Part shown: positions 39,134 through 47,360 of the stretch, one piece after another
How positions within the stretch are numbered: position 1 is the first letter of the stretch
Layout: each line of letters starts with the position of its first letter
Assembly (NCBI GenBank): GCA_021796515.1
Contig: JAKACC010000002.1
Coordinates: 1 to 64,000 of the forward strand
Source of the DNA: an archaeon
Lineage (GTDB): Archaea > Thermoproteota > Nitrososphaeria > Nitrososphaerales > Gagatemarchaeaceae
Length of the DNA: 64,000 bases
Reading direction: 5' to 3'
Position numbers and translations under genes: made by a program
Notes under the pieces: model-generated
Seen by the model: only the letters and a program-made list of their open reading frames with translations
Told to the model about the DNA's origin: nothing
Databases searched by the model: none

Positions 39134-40683
39134 CCCAGGAAGTCCATCAGGGTGGGTTCCTTCGCCCTCCTCCTGGACGGCCGCTGGCCCGTCCCCTTGA
39201 CGAGCTCCTTCATCCTGCTCTCCTTCACGAGCGTGCTGTAGTAATACGACTCGTCCACCGTCCCCTCCGCAAGCAGGATGACCACCCTCCCCTCCCCCGT
39301 CCTCCCGGTCCTCCCGCGCCGCTGTATGTACCTGATCTCTGAGGGGACCGCCTCGTAGAAGACGACCAGGTCCACGTCCGGGACATGGAGCCCCTCCTCT
39401 CCGATGCTGCTGCTCACCAGGACCTTGAATTCTCCCTTCCTGAACAGCTCGAGCGTCTCCGTCTGCATCTGCTGGTCCATCCCTGCGCTCCCTTCCCTGT
39501 CTGCCTGCCCGACGAACCTCCTGGCGCTGACCCCAGACCCATCGAGCGTCCTGACTATGTCCTCGATCGTGTCCCTGTACTGGGTGAAGACTATCACCCT
39601 TGAGTCGGGTTTCCTGGCGAGCTGTGTCCCCACGACAGAAAGGATCACGGCCATCTTGGGGTGGGGGACCGAAACGAGCTTGGCAGCCTCCTCCTCGGCC
39701 TTCTGCCATTTCGGGTCTTTGACGAGGGACGCGATCGCCTTCCCCTTGTCGGGCCTCTCGCGCACCTTTTCGAGGTACCTGAGCAGCGGGGGCGCCCCCT
39801 GCGTCTCTATCATCTCCAGGGCATGGAGGATCGTGACCGCCTGCGCCTGGTTGATGATGGCCCCGAATATGTACCCCTTCTGGGCGCCGTTCATCTGGGC
39901 CGACTTCAACCTGGCAGATATCGCGGTCCGCGCTTCGAGCAGCGCTTTCTTCGACACCCTGTTGCTGCGGAGGAACCCGCCGTTCAGGAGTTTCTGCACC
40001 TTGTCGTTGTAAAGCTCCCTCAGCCTGAGGACGGTCTCATAGTATTCGTCCGGGACCTTCACCCTGATGGCCTCGACGTCAGTCTTCTCTACGTACTCCC
40101 TGACGTCCTCGCTCTCCTCGCTCCTCGCCTCGACCCGCTCGATGAACAGGTTCCTCTTGATCTCGTTGATCTTCTCCCTCGACGCGCCGGGGGACGCCGT
40201 GAGCCCGAGGATGAGCGGACTTGCCGCACTCTCCCTGTAGGCGGTGGCGAGCTTTGTGTAGGTGTAGTCTTTCACGCTCCTGTGCGCCTCGTCGAAGACC
40301 GCGAGGACGACGTCCTTCAGCGAGACCCTACCGCGACTGACGTCGTTGTAGACGGTCTGGGGGGTCGCGAACACCACCCGGGCCTTCAACCACAGGAGTT
40401 CGCGCTCGCGCGGGTCGACGGTACCTGTAAGGGCTACCATGCTGTCCAGGGGGAGTTTGAGCGCGGAAGCGAACGCCCTCTGGTGCTGTAAGACCAGGGG
40501 CCGCGTGGGTGCGAGGACCATGACCTTCGACTCCGGGTGCTTCGAAAGGAGCCGCTCCGACACCATCACGGCGATCACCGTCTTGCCCAGGCCCGTGGGG
40601 AGGACCACCAGCGTATTCTCGGAGGCCGCCGCGTCGGCTATATTCTTCTGATACTCCCTTGCCTCAAACCCGGAAGAAAGCAA
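39130..40683 (-). CDS. Hef/FANCM-like DEAH superfamily 2 helicase (no nuclease domain)
   Basis: EYQKNIADAAASENTLVVLPTGLGKT; DEAHRSV; QRRGRTGRTGEGRVV. Confidence 0.92.
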   Translation of the reverse strand: MLSSGFEAREYQKNIADAAASENTLVVLPTGLGKTVIAVMVSERLLSKHPESKVMVLAPTRPLVLQHQRAFASALKLPLDSMVALTGTVDPRERELLWLKARVVFATPQTVYNDVSRGRVSLKDVVLAVFDEAHRSVKDYTYTKLATAYRESAASPLILGLTASPGASREKINEIKRNLFIERVEARSEESEDVREYVEKTDVEAIRVKVPDEYYETVLRLRELYNDKVQKLLNGGFLRSNRVSKKALLEARTAISARLKSAQMNGAQKGYIFGAIINQAQAVTILHALEMIETQGAPPLLRYLEKVRERPDKGKAIASLVKDPKWQKAEEEAAKLVSVPHPKMAVILSVVGTQLARKPDSRVIVFTQYRDTIEDIVRTLDGSGVSARRFVGQADREGSAGMDQQMQTETLELFRKGEFKVLVSSSIGEEGLHVPDVDLVVFYEAVPSEIRYIQRRGRTGRTGEGRVVILLAEGTVDESYYYSTLVKESRMKELVKGTGQRPSRRRAKEPTLMDFLG

Positions 40684-40980
40684 CCGAGCCGGTGCGGACC
40701 GGATTCGACTAAAAGCCTTGCCTCCCCGATCTGGGATTCTGCTCAGGCAGACGGGGATGTCGCGGCTCCGGACGAGGCCGGGCGCGCCCCGAGGTGGCCT
40801 GAAGGAGGCGGCCGCGTCGGGAGCCGTGTTGAGCTCCGTCCATTCGGGGATGGCCGCCCGACGAAACGTCTCGTCCGCCCCTTCCAGCCACTCCTGGTCT
40901 GGAATCAGGTACGAAAGAGGGTCCCGTCCCTCGGTTCAGGCAAGAGTTATGTGGTCGCCTGCCCCCTTGCGGCCGACGCG

Positions 40981-41496
40981 TTGAGGATCTCCAGGCTCAA
41001 GCTTCTCATCCTCGTCGCCATGTCCGCCTTCGGGCTCTGGGCGTCGGGGACCGTCCTGGTGATATTCTACACCCTCAACCAGCAGCTCCCTCTCTGCCCC
41101 ACGGGGACCTTCCTCGGCCTGCGCTTCGACTGCGGGGCGGTCCTCAGCAGCCCGTACAGCAGGGTGTTCGGCGTTCCACTGGAGCTCCTTGCCATGGTAT
41201 ACTTCATGGTCAACCTCGGGATGGTTTACCTCGTAGCGTTCGGGTCGGCGCGGGTCTCGGACTTCATGCTGGAGGCGCTCTTCGGTTGGAGGTTCATCGG
41301 TGTGATCATAGTACCTTACCTCCTCTTCGTCGAGCTCTATGTCATCCGGGCCATCTGCGTGTATTGCACCATGATGCACGTCGCCATCGTCCTGGACTTC
41401 GTAGTCGTCAGCTACCTCCTCTTCTTCGGGAAAGCCTCTCCCTGGGCCGAAGCCCCGGAAGGGGCTCCCTCGCGTGGGCCCGCTACAGGTCCCTGA
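40981..41496 (+). CDS. vitamin K epoxide reductase family (VKOR) membrane protein
   Basis: TTG start; LPLCPTGTFLGLRFDCGAVLSSPYSRVFGVPLELLAMVYF; CVYC motif. Confidence 0.87.
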   Translation: MRISRLKLLILVAMSAFGLWASGTVLVIFYTLNQQLPLCPTGTFLGLRFDCGAVLSSPYSRVFGVPLELLAMVYFMVNLGMVYLVAFGSARVSDFMLEALFGWRFIGVIIVPYLLFVELYVIRAICVYCTMMHVAIVLDFVVVSYLLFFGKASPWAEAPEGAPSRGPATGP

Positions 41497-41558
41497 ACCT
41501 CCGAAAGGATCTGAACGGTAGGGCCCCCATCGGTGAAGATCAGGTCGAAGGCTGGTCT

Positions 41559-41801
41559 TTAGCCGAGGACAGCACCGAGTGTGTCGAGGCTCTCGGCCCA
41601 ACCTCCCTTGAACCCCGCCGCCATGCCTTCCTTTGGGTCGATGGCGCCAAGGGCCACACCTACCTCCACAGTGACCTTGGTCCGCCCAGGGCCCGCTTCC
41701 TGGAAGGGCGCCCTGTTGACGGCCCTCCACGCCGGACTCCCGTCCGGGAGGGTAGTCTTGGCGAAAGACGCGAGATGAGACTCTGTCGTAAAGGCGATCA
41801 G
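41559..41801 (-). pseudogene. 5'-truncated START/AHSA1-like (SRPBCC) gene
   Basis: Frame encodes LIAFTTESHLASFAKTTLPDGSPAWRAVNRAPFQEAGPGRTKVTVEVGV...GMAAGFKGGWAESLDTLGAVLG*; no start codon before the in-frame TGA at 41802-41804. Confidence 0.6.
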
Positions 41802-41813
41802 TCAGGGTGTGAA

Positions 41814-41835
41814 TGCGGGGTGGTGGGATTCGAAC
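41814..41835 (-). repeat. degenerate tRNA 3'-end copy (candidate att half-site)
   Basis: tgcggggtggtgggattcgaac vs tgcggggggtgggattcgaac at 44497-44517 of the tRNA-Leu 3' end. Confidence 0.6.
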
Positions 41836-42005
41836 GCGCCTACCCCCTCAGGTGGACAAAGTGGACGGAAGGCTTTCCTGAACCCGATGCGTGATGGTCA
41901 GGTTCTCACCTCATGCTTAAGAAGTGACACATTCGGTTCTAGCTGGCTCGGTAGGTCCGGGCAGGTGAATTCACGGCGGTCATCCAGCGCCGCATGTTCC
42001 TAACA

Positions 42006-42045
42006 TTCCAAAGCATTCCGTTACACAAGTTTCGGAACGTTGGAA
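42006..42045. other. extended imperfect hairpin
   Basis: ttccaa-agca-ttccg ... cggaa-cg-ttggaa. Confidence 0.5.
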
Positions 42046-42126
42046 GAGCGCATTGTGTCTGCCTGCCATGCGCTCGCTCCTCCTCGCTGCCTCTCAAACA
42101 AGGAAAGCAAACTTTATAGTCCAGGT

Positions 42127-42146
42127 GTTTAACAACGTTTAACAAG
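42127..42146. promoter_or_regulatory. two 10-bp-spaced direct repeats (gtttaacaac/gtttaacaag), candidate TA operator
   Basis: Located between TATA-like ctttatag (~42110) and the antitoxin start at 42156. Confidence 0.5.
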
Positions 42147-42155
42147 GATGGGGGG

Positions 42156-42455
42156 TTGGCCAAGAGGATTACCGGGGTAAGACTAGATGCCGAGTTGACT
42201 AGTGCCATCAACGAAGTGGTCGAGCAGGAGTCGGTCGACAAGTCCACTGCCCTGAGAAAGCTGGTCGGAGAAGGGTACAGGGGTTGGAGGCTGAAGAGGG
42301 CGCTCCAAGAGCTGCGAGAGGGGAAAGTCTCCGTCTGGGAAGCGTCTAGAGTTGCCGGGATGCCCCTCTGGGACTTCTTGGCGTTGTTGAAGAAAGAAGA
42401 GGGAATGGAGTGGGCGGAGTTCGACATCAAGGAGACCCTGAGCGGGAAACACTAG
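42156..42455 (+). CDS. UPF0175-like antitoxin
   Basis: ALRKLVGEGYRGWRLKRALQELREGKVSVWEASRVAGMPLWDFLALLKK. Confidence 0.82.
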   Translation: MAKRITGVRLDAELTSAINEVVEQESVDKSTALRKLVGEGYRGWRLKRALQELREGKVSVWEASRVAGMPLWDFLALLKKEEGMEWAEFDIKETLSGKH

Positions 42456-42967
42456 TCTTCGACGCGACTCCAATCATCTACCTCTGCAAGGTCGGTCTCG
42501 CGGGGAAGCTTGGCGAGCTCAGCCCTTCCTTCAGACTCCTGACGACAACCGAGGTCTACGAAGAGGTATACGTGAAAGAAGTCGAGAAGAGCGCAATCGA
42601 GGGGGCGGCGCTGAAGGAGTTATTCGACGACGGTATGATCGAAGTGGTGGGCAGAGGGAAACGTCCAGGGCCGATGAAAGGTTTGACTCGCGAATCCGGA
42701 ATCCACACGGGCGAGGAGTCCGTTCTCTCCCTGGCCCTAAGGACGCATGCCACGGTTATAGTCGATGACAGGAGGGCAAGGCAGGTTGCACGATCCCTTG
42801 GAATCCGTTTGTCGGGGACGCCGGGAGTAATAATCGAACTGGTCAGACGTCACGTCATCCCGAAAGGCGAAGCAAGACACGCGCTCGAGAAAATGGTGGA
42901 CGAGGGATGGTACTGTAGCGCGAAACTCTTCTCCGTCTTGCTAAGGACAATAGAAGAAACCGAATAG
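42410..42967 (+). CDS. PIN-like DUF3368 toxin
   Basis: VFDATPIIYLCKVG; HTGEESVLSLALRTHATVIVDDRRARQVARSLGIRLSGTPGVIIELVRRHVI; GTG start overlaps antitoxin. Confidence 0.85.
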   Translation: MGGVRHQGDPERETLVFDATPIIYLCKVGLAGKLGELSPSFRLLTTTEVYEEVYVKEVEKSAIEGAALKELFDDGMIEVVGRGKRPGPMKGLTRESGIHTGEESVLSLALRTHATVIVDDRRARQVARSLGIRLSGTPGVIIELVRRHVIPKGEARHALEKMVDEGWYCSAKLFSVLLRTIEETE

Positions 42968-43258
42968 CCGAGCGGCATCACACGGCGCAAACGTGCCTAC
43001 CCCAGCCAGCAGACAAAGCTGGCGGGATACTTGGGTACGGATACCTACCAGGGAGCGTCAGTCGAAGGAGATACCATAACGCGAAACTATGAGCATCTCG
43101 TCGAAACCACCTCGGGAGTAGTGCAAGGTGACCGACCTCGCCTTCCAGTAGATGGCCAGGATGAACTCTCCCCGCTCAAGCCACGCTTGCCAGCTATTTG
43201 CGAAACACACGTTTCTATCCAAGGTAACTAACCAGCCCCTAGGACACATCTTATCGGA

Positions 43259-43465
43259 CTAGCGCTTCCTCTTGACGAGCCGATATCCCTTTGGGAGCTT
43301 CAGTTCGTGGGCCGTGGGGACCTCCCACTCTCCGACGGACCCTAACAGGACTCCGCGAGCTCTTTTCCCGTCATGCGCCTCGGTCGCAAGCTCGACCGCC
43401 TCTTTCTGGTCGTTCGCTATCACGACAGCCTAATGGCGGATACCGTCAACGAAGTACAACTTCAT
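43259..43465 (-). pseudogene. small conserved-looking gene interrupted by in-frame TAG
   Basis: MKLYFVDGIRH[TAG]AVVIANDQKEAVELATEAHDGKRARGVLLGSVGEWEVPTAHELKLPKGYRLVKRKR*; TATA-like ttaata upstream of ATG 43465. Confidence 0.65.
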
Positions 43466-43600
43466 CGGGGTATTGGCAATCGGCGAACTGGTATTAAGGG
43501 CCCGAGGGGTCCAATCCCAGCGACCCGAAGCATGACAAAGAGCACGCCAAACTCGAATCCCGAGCCGCCGGTTCAAGTTCTGGTGGAGTGAGAAGGAAAC

Positions 43601-43954
43601 GTGGCTCGGAAGAGGCTGACACTCGAATGGGACCACGCTGAACCTTTGTGGGAAGGCGGAGTCAACCTGCCTTTGAACGAGCCGAATGGCCCTGGAGTCA
43701 GAAAGGGTATCAGAAACTGGTACAGGAAATTCTCCCGGACGGAGGAGGTAATCGAAGTTGGAAACAGGTCGCATCCCAGAGCGGAAGTGAAAGAAGCGCT
43801 GGTTGAACTGAAGCATTTGATCCCTGAAGGTACGAAGCTCACAGCGGAAATCTACGCCACTCTGGAAGTTGACCACGGCCTCGGCGTCGAGGAGCTGGAA
43901 CCCCACGTCTTCGGGAAGAGCAACGGCGCAATCAAGGCCTGGCGGAAGAGCTAA
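43601..43954 (+). CDS. hypothetical protein
   Basis: 117 aa, GTG start, island gene. Confidence 0.55.
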   Translation: MARKRLTLEWDHAEPLWEGGVNLPLNEPNGPGVRKGIRNWYRKFSRTEEVIEVGNRSHPRAEVKEALVELKHLIPEGTKLTAEIYATLEVDHGLGVEELEPHVFGKSNGAIKAWRKS

Positions 43955-44115
43955 CGTAAGGCATCGAAGCCCGAGAGATAAGCGCGAAGGAAATAAGCAT
44001 CTCCTCCTTATCCCATCGGGGCGCCAGCAGGGAACCGGGGCTATCCAGAAACGCCTGCTTCAAGGGCCGACGTCTACTCCCCCATCTTCGGCCGGCGCCT
44101 GGGAACAAGAAATCG

Positions 44116-44331
44116 TTGGCAAAGGCGAAGCGTGCTGGGCCCTGCGTGAGTGAGGATTGCGCCTGCGACTACTCGAGGGGACGGCCGAGGTGCGGGAGGC
44201 CAGGGTTCAGAGAGGTGTGGCGGAAGCGGGCCGACGGAGCCTGGTATGTGCTCTGCTACAAGCACTTTATCCAGGAGAAGAGATTCGGCCACTTGGCGTT
44301 CTGGGGTAGCCTTTGCCCGCCTGACGATTAG
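44116..44331 (+). CDS. hypothetical small Cys-containing protein
   Basis: 71 aa, TTG start; CVSEDCACDYSRGRPRCGRPGFREVWRKRADGAWYVLCYKHF. Confidence 0.5.
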   Translation: MAKAKRAGPCVSEDCACDYSRGRPRCGRPGFREVWRKRADGAWYVLCYKHFIQEKRFGHLAFWGSLCPPDD

Positions 44332-44496
44332 ACCGGAGGTCTCATCATACCGGAGTTATCGAGACGCGCCTTCCGTCCACCAAGGGGTTACAGCCTACAG
44401 ACTTTTGCCAATCTAGTCACTAACCCAGTCACTGAATGGGGTAGTAGCTGGGCTCCAACCCGGCCGCTGGCCCCCACATCAACCTATTTTGTACAG

Positions 44497-44581
44497 TGCG
44501 GGGGGTGGGATTCGAACCCACGAACCCCTAAGGGACGAGGTCCTAAGCCTCGCGCCGTTGACCAGGCTGGGCGACCCCCGC
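44497..44581 (-). tRNA. tRNA-Leu (anticodon UAG)
   Basis: Acceptor GCGGGGG/CCCCCGC, anticodon loop CTTAGGA on stem GCGAG/CTCGT, long variable arm, T-loop GTTCGAATC. Confidence 0.92.
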
Positions 44582-44607
44582 GGTGGCATGCCGGCCTGCC
44601 GCTGAAA

Positions 44608-45231
44608 CTATAACGCTTTGGCTGGAGCGTCGGCGAGTTGGGCTCCGGGAACCTTCACCCCTGCCCTTCTGAGGACCCCCTCCCAGTCCACCTTGAACAG
44701 GACCGCTCCAAGGAGGATGAAAACGGCGGTGAGCGCCACCGAAACCCATAGTTGGTTGGCTCCAAGGACCTCTGATACCCCTCTCAGGACGGTGAACTCC
44801 AGGCCGATCTCGGCCGCGCTCTTGAGGATCTTCGCACCCAAGGTGACCGTCGACATCAGCCCCAGGGACATGGAAGTAGCGCCTGCTCCGACGAACATGA
44901 AGTCGTCAAACGGAAAGACGGGAAGGAACGCGGCCACGAAGAGGACTACGTACATCCCCCAGTTCGACGTGTATCTCGAGAAGAGCCTGACGTTCTTGTT
45001 CCTCACGATGTACTTCTTGAGCCCGAAGGCGCCGAAGTAGATGACCAGCTTGGCGGCGGTCGCCCCCGCTGCGGAAACGACCACCACTACAACGAAGGCG
45101 GTCGGGGAGAAGCCGACGAGTATCAGCTGAAGCGTGGCGATCAGGGTGTAGGACCCGCCCACGAAAGGGGATACGTTCGCAAGGAACGAGGTGACCAGGA
45201 TGAAGACGGCAGCCCAGATCAGGGGGTCCAA
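44608..45231 (-). CDS. membrane protein (VTT/DedA-like)
   Basis: Polytopic; FLPVFPFDDFMFVGAGATSMS. Confidence 0.65.
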   Translation of the reverse strand: MDPLIWAAVFILVTSFLANVSPFVGGSYTLIATLQLILVGFSPTAFVVVVVVSAAGATAAKLVIYFGAFGLKKYIVRNKNVRLFSRYTSNWGMYVVLFVAAFLPVFPFDDFMFVGAGATSMSLGLMSTVTLGAKILKSAAEIGLEFTVLRGVSEVLGANQLWVSVALTAVFILLGAVLFKVDWEGVLRRAGVKVPGAQLADAPAKAL

Positions 45232-45344
45232 CGGTCCGGGGACCGGCCGTTCGTATTTATCCCTCGTCCAGGGGAGCCGTCATGCGGGCTCCAGCAACGT
45301 ATATATCGCGACCAGGGAGGTCGCGGCCAAGGCTCTGACCCCCT

Positions 45345-45635
45345 ATGACGCGCATGTTAGCTTTCGTGGACATCTTCGTCGACTCCCCCGCCATGGACGA
45401 CGTGGTCCAGGCTCTCTCCAAGGTCCCCAACGTGGAAGAGCTCTATGAGGTCACCGGAGAGTTCGACATAGTGACCCTGGTGTCCGCGGGGGACATCGAA
45501 GAGTTCCGGGACATACTGAAGAACAGGATCCTCAAGATCCGGGGGGTAAAGAGCACCGTGAGCGCCATCGTACTTTACACCCACAAAGGACCGAGGTTCA
45601 ACGGGGGCTCCAAACCCAAGGCGTCAGGGCCCTAG
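45345..45635 (+). CDS. stand-alone Lrp/AsnC ligand-binding (RAM) domain protein
   Basis: ALSKVPNVEELYEVTGEFDIVTLVSAGDIEEFRDILKNRILKIRGVKSTVSAIVL. Confidence 0.88.
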   Translation: MTRMLAFVDIFVDSPAMDDVVQALSKVPNVEELYEVTGEFDIVTLVSAGDIEEFRDILKNRILKIRGVKSTVSAIVLYTHKGPRFNGGSKPKASGP

Positions 45636-45692
45636 GCGCCCGGCGAAAGATTCTCATCAGAGGCACCGGAGTCGCGATGGAACCTGAGATAG

Positions 45693-47360
45693 TTGATAGA
45701 CGCGCTACAGGCGTTCGTTGTTGTCGCCGTCCTCGGCGCCGCCCTCGGGTCGGGCTGGGCACTGGCGCCCTATGTGGCCAGGGTCCTCGCAGGGTCGCCT
45801 ACCTTCCTTGACAGGTTACTCGGTCCGCTCGAAAAGAGAACCTACAGACTGATTGGGACTGACCCGTCGTCCGGCATGGGGTGGAAACAGTATTTCTTCG
45901 CGGCTCTCCTTCTCAACGTGGCCCAGATGGCCATAGCGTTCCTCGTCCTGGTGGGCCAGGGAGCCCTCCCCCTAAACCCCCAGGGGTTCCCGGGGATGAA
46001 CTGGGAACTCGCCTTCAACACAGTCGTCTCCTTCGCGTCCAACACCAACCTTCAGCACTACGCGGGGGAGAGCACCCTCTCATACTTCTCCCAGATGGGG
46101 GCGATCCAGTTCCTGCAGTTCACCTCCGCCGCGACCGGGGTCTGCGTGATGGCGGCGATGGTGAGGGGGTTCAAGCGGGGGTCGGCCAACATGGGAAACT
46201 TCTACGTCGATTTCGTGCGCGTCGTATCCAGGATCCTCCTCCCTCTCTGCTTGGTCGCCGCCGTGGTCATGGTCGCCCTCGGCGTCCCGCAGACCCTGGG
46301 CGGGTACATCACAGTGAAGACGGTGGAAGGGGCGACGCAGAGGCTCCTGGTCGGCCCCGTGGCCTCCTTGGTGTCGATCATGCAGATCGGGACCAATGGC
46401 GGCGGCTATTTCGGGGCGAACTCTGCCTATCCGTTCCAGAACCCGACCCCCATAACAGACATCCTCCAGATCTACCTGATGCTCCTCCTCCCGACGACCC
46501 TCGTCTTCGCCTTCGGAGAGCTGGTCGGGAAGAAGAGGGAGACTCTTCCGATCCTCATCGCGTCCTACGGGCTGCTCGCCATCGACCTGATGATAGCGTT
46601 CATCCCCAGCATGGCGGCCGTCGGCCCCGGGATCGAAGCCAGGTTCGGGGCCTTCTTCTCCACCTTCTGGACGGTCGTCACGACCGCAGTCACGACGGGC
46701 TCGGTGAACTCCTCCCTCGCGGGAAACAACCCGCTGGCGATCCTGTCAGCTTTCATGGGGATGGTGATCCAGGCGACCCCCGGGGGAGAGGGGGTCGGGA
46801 TCATGTACATGATAATGTACATCGTCATCACTGTCTTCGTCGTCGGCCTGATGACCGGTCGGACCCCCGAGTACCTCGGGGCCAAGATCAACGCCCGGGA
46901 CGTGAAGCTCGTCATGGTCGCTTTCCTCATCCATCCGGTGATCATACTCGTCCCGACCGTACTCGCTTACGCCACGAAAGCCGTGAACGCCATCCCTGGG
47001 TTCTCATCGCTCCCGACGTCGGTCGGGTTCACCCAGATCCTCTACGAGTTCACGTCGTCGGCTGCCAACAACGGGTCTGACTTCCTGGGAGCCGCGGCCA
47101 ACACCCCGTTCTTCAACGTCGCCACGGCGGTGGTCATCTTCGTGGGCCGGTTCGCTCCCATCATGGTGCTCCTTGCCCTCTCGGGCTCGATGATCGGAAG
47201 GCGGAGGTCCGAGTCCCAGACCCTCCGCACGGACAGCGGCTCGTTCTCCCTAGTGCTGACAGGGAGCATCGTCCTGCTCGCGGTCCTGACCTTCCTCCCC
47301 TTCCTGATGCTGGGGCCCATCCTTACCTACTTCCAAGGCTTGGTGAACTTCCTTGGCTAG
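45693..47360 (+). CDS. kdpA: potassium-transporting ATPase subunit A
   Basis: FNTVVSFASNTNLQHYAGESTLSYFSQM; QIGTNGGGYFGANSAYPFQNPTP. Confidence 0.97.
   Translation: MIDALQAFVVVAVLGAALGSGWALAPYVARVLAGSPTFLDRLLGPLEKRTYRLIGTDPSSGMGWKQYFFAALLLNVAQMAIAFLVLVGQGALPLNPQGFPGMNWELAFNTVVSFASNTNLQHYAGESTLSYFSQMGAIQFLQFTSAATGVCVMAAMVRGFKRGSANMGNFYVDFVRVVSRILLPLCLVAAVVMVALGVPQTLGGYITVKTVEGATQRLLVGPVASLVSIMQIGTNGGGYFGANSAYPFQNPTPITDILQIYLMLLLPTTLVFAFGELVGKKRETLPILIASYGLLAIDLMIAFIPSMAAVGPGIEARFGAFFSTFWTVVTTAVTTGSVNSSLAGNNPLAILSAFMGMVIQATPGGEGVGIMYMIMYIVITVFVVGLMTGRTPEYLGAKINARDVKLVMVAFLIHPVIILVPTVLAYATKAVNAIPGFSSLPTSVGFTQILYEFTSSAANNGSDFLGAAANTPFFNVATAVVIFVGRFAPIMVLLALSGSMIGRRRSESQTLRTDSGSFSLVLTGSIVLLAVLTFLPFLMLGPILTYFQGLVNFLG

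Noticed and set aside
41814-41900. Complete second tRNA gene
   Set aside because: Only the T-arm/acceptor 3' part is recognisable; T-stem has mismatches and no matching 5' acceptor strand or anticodon arm was found.
43259-43465. Genome-wide TAG-to-pyrrolysine recoding
   Set aside because: Many well-defined genes in the window (carB, rps10, ilvE neighbours, pyk) end in TAG at the expected length.
43430-43906. 158-aa minus-strand ORF
   Set aside because: Only its last 11 codons match the interrupted small gene; the rest is antisense to the better-supported 43601-43954 ORF.
45881-47080. 399-aa + ORF within kdpA
   Set aside because: Shadow frame of kdpA, which carries the conserved selectivity-filter regions.
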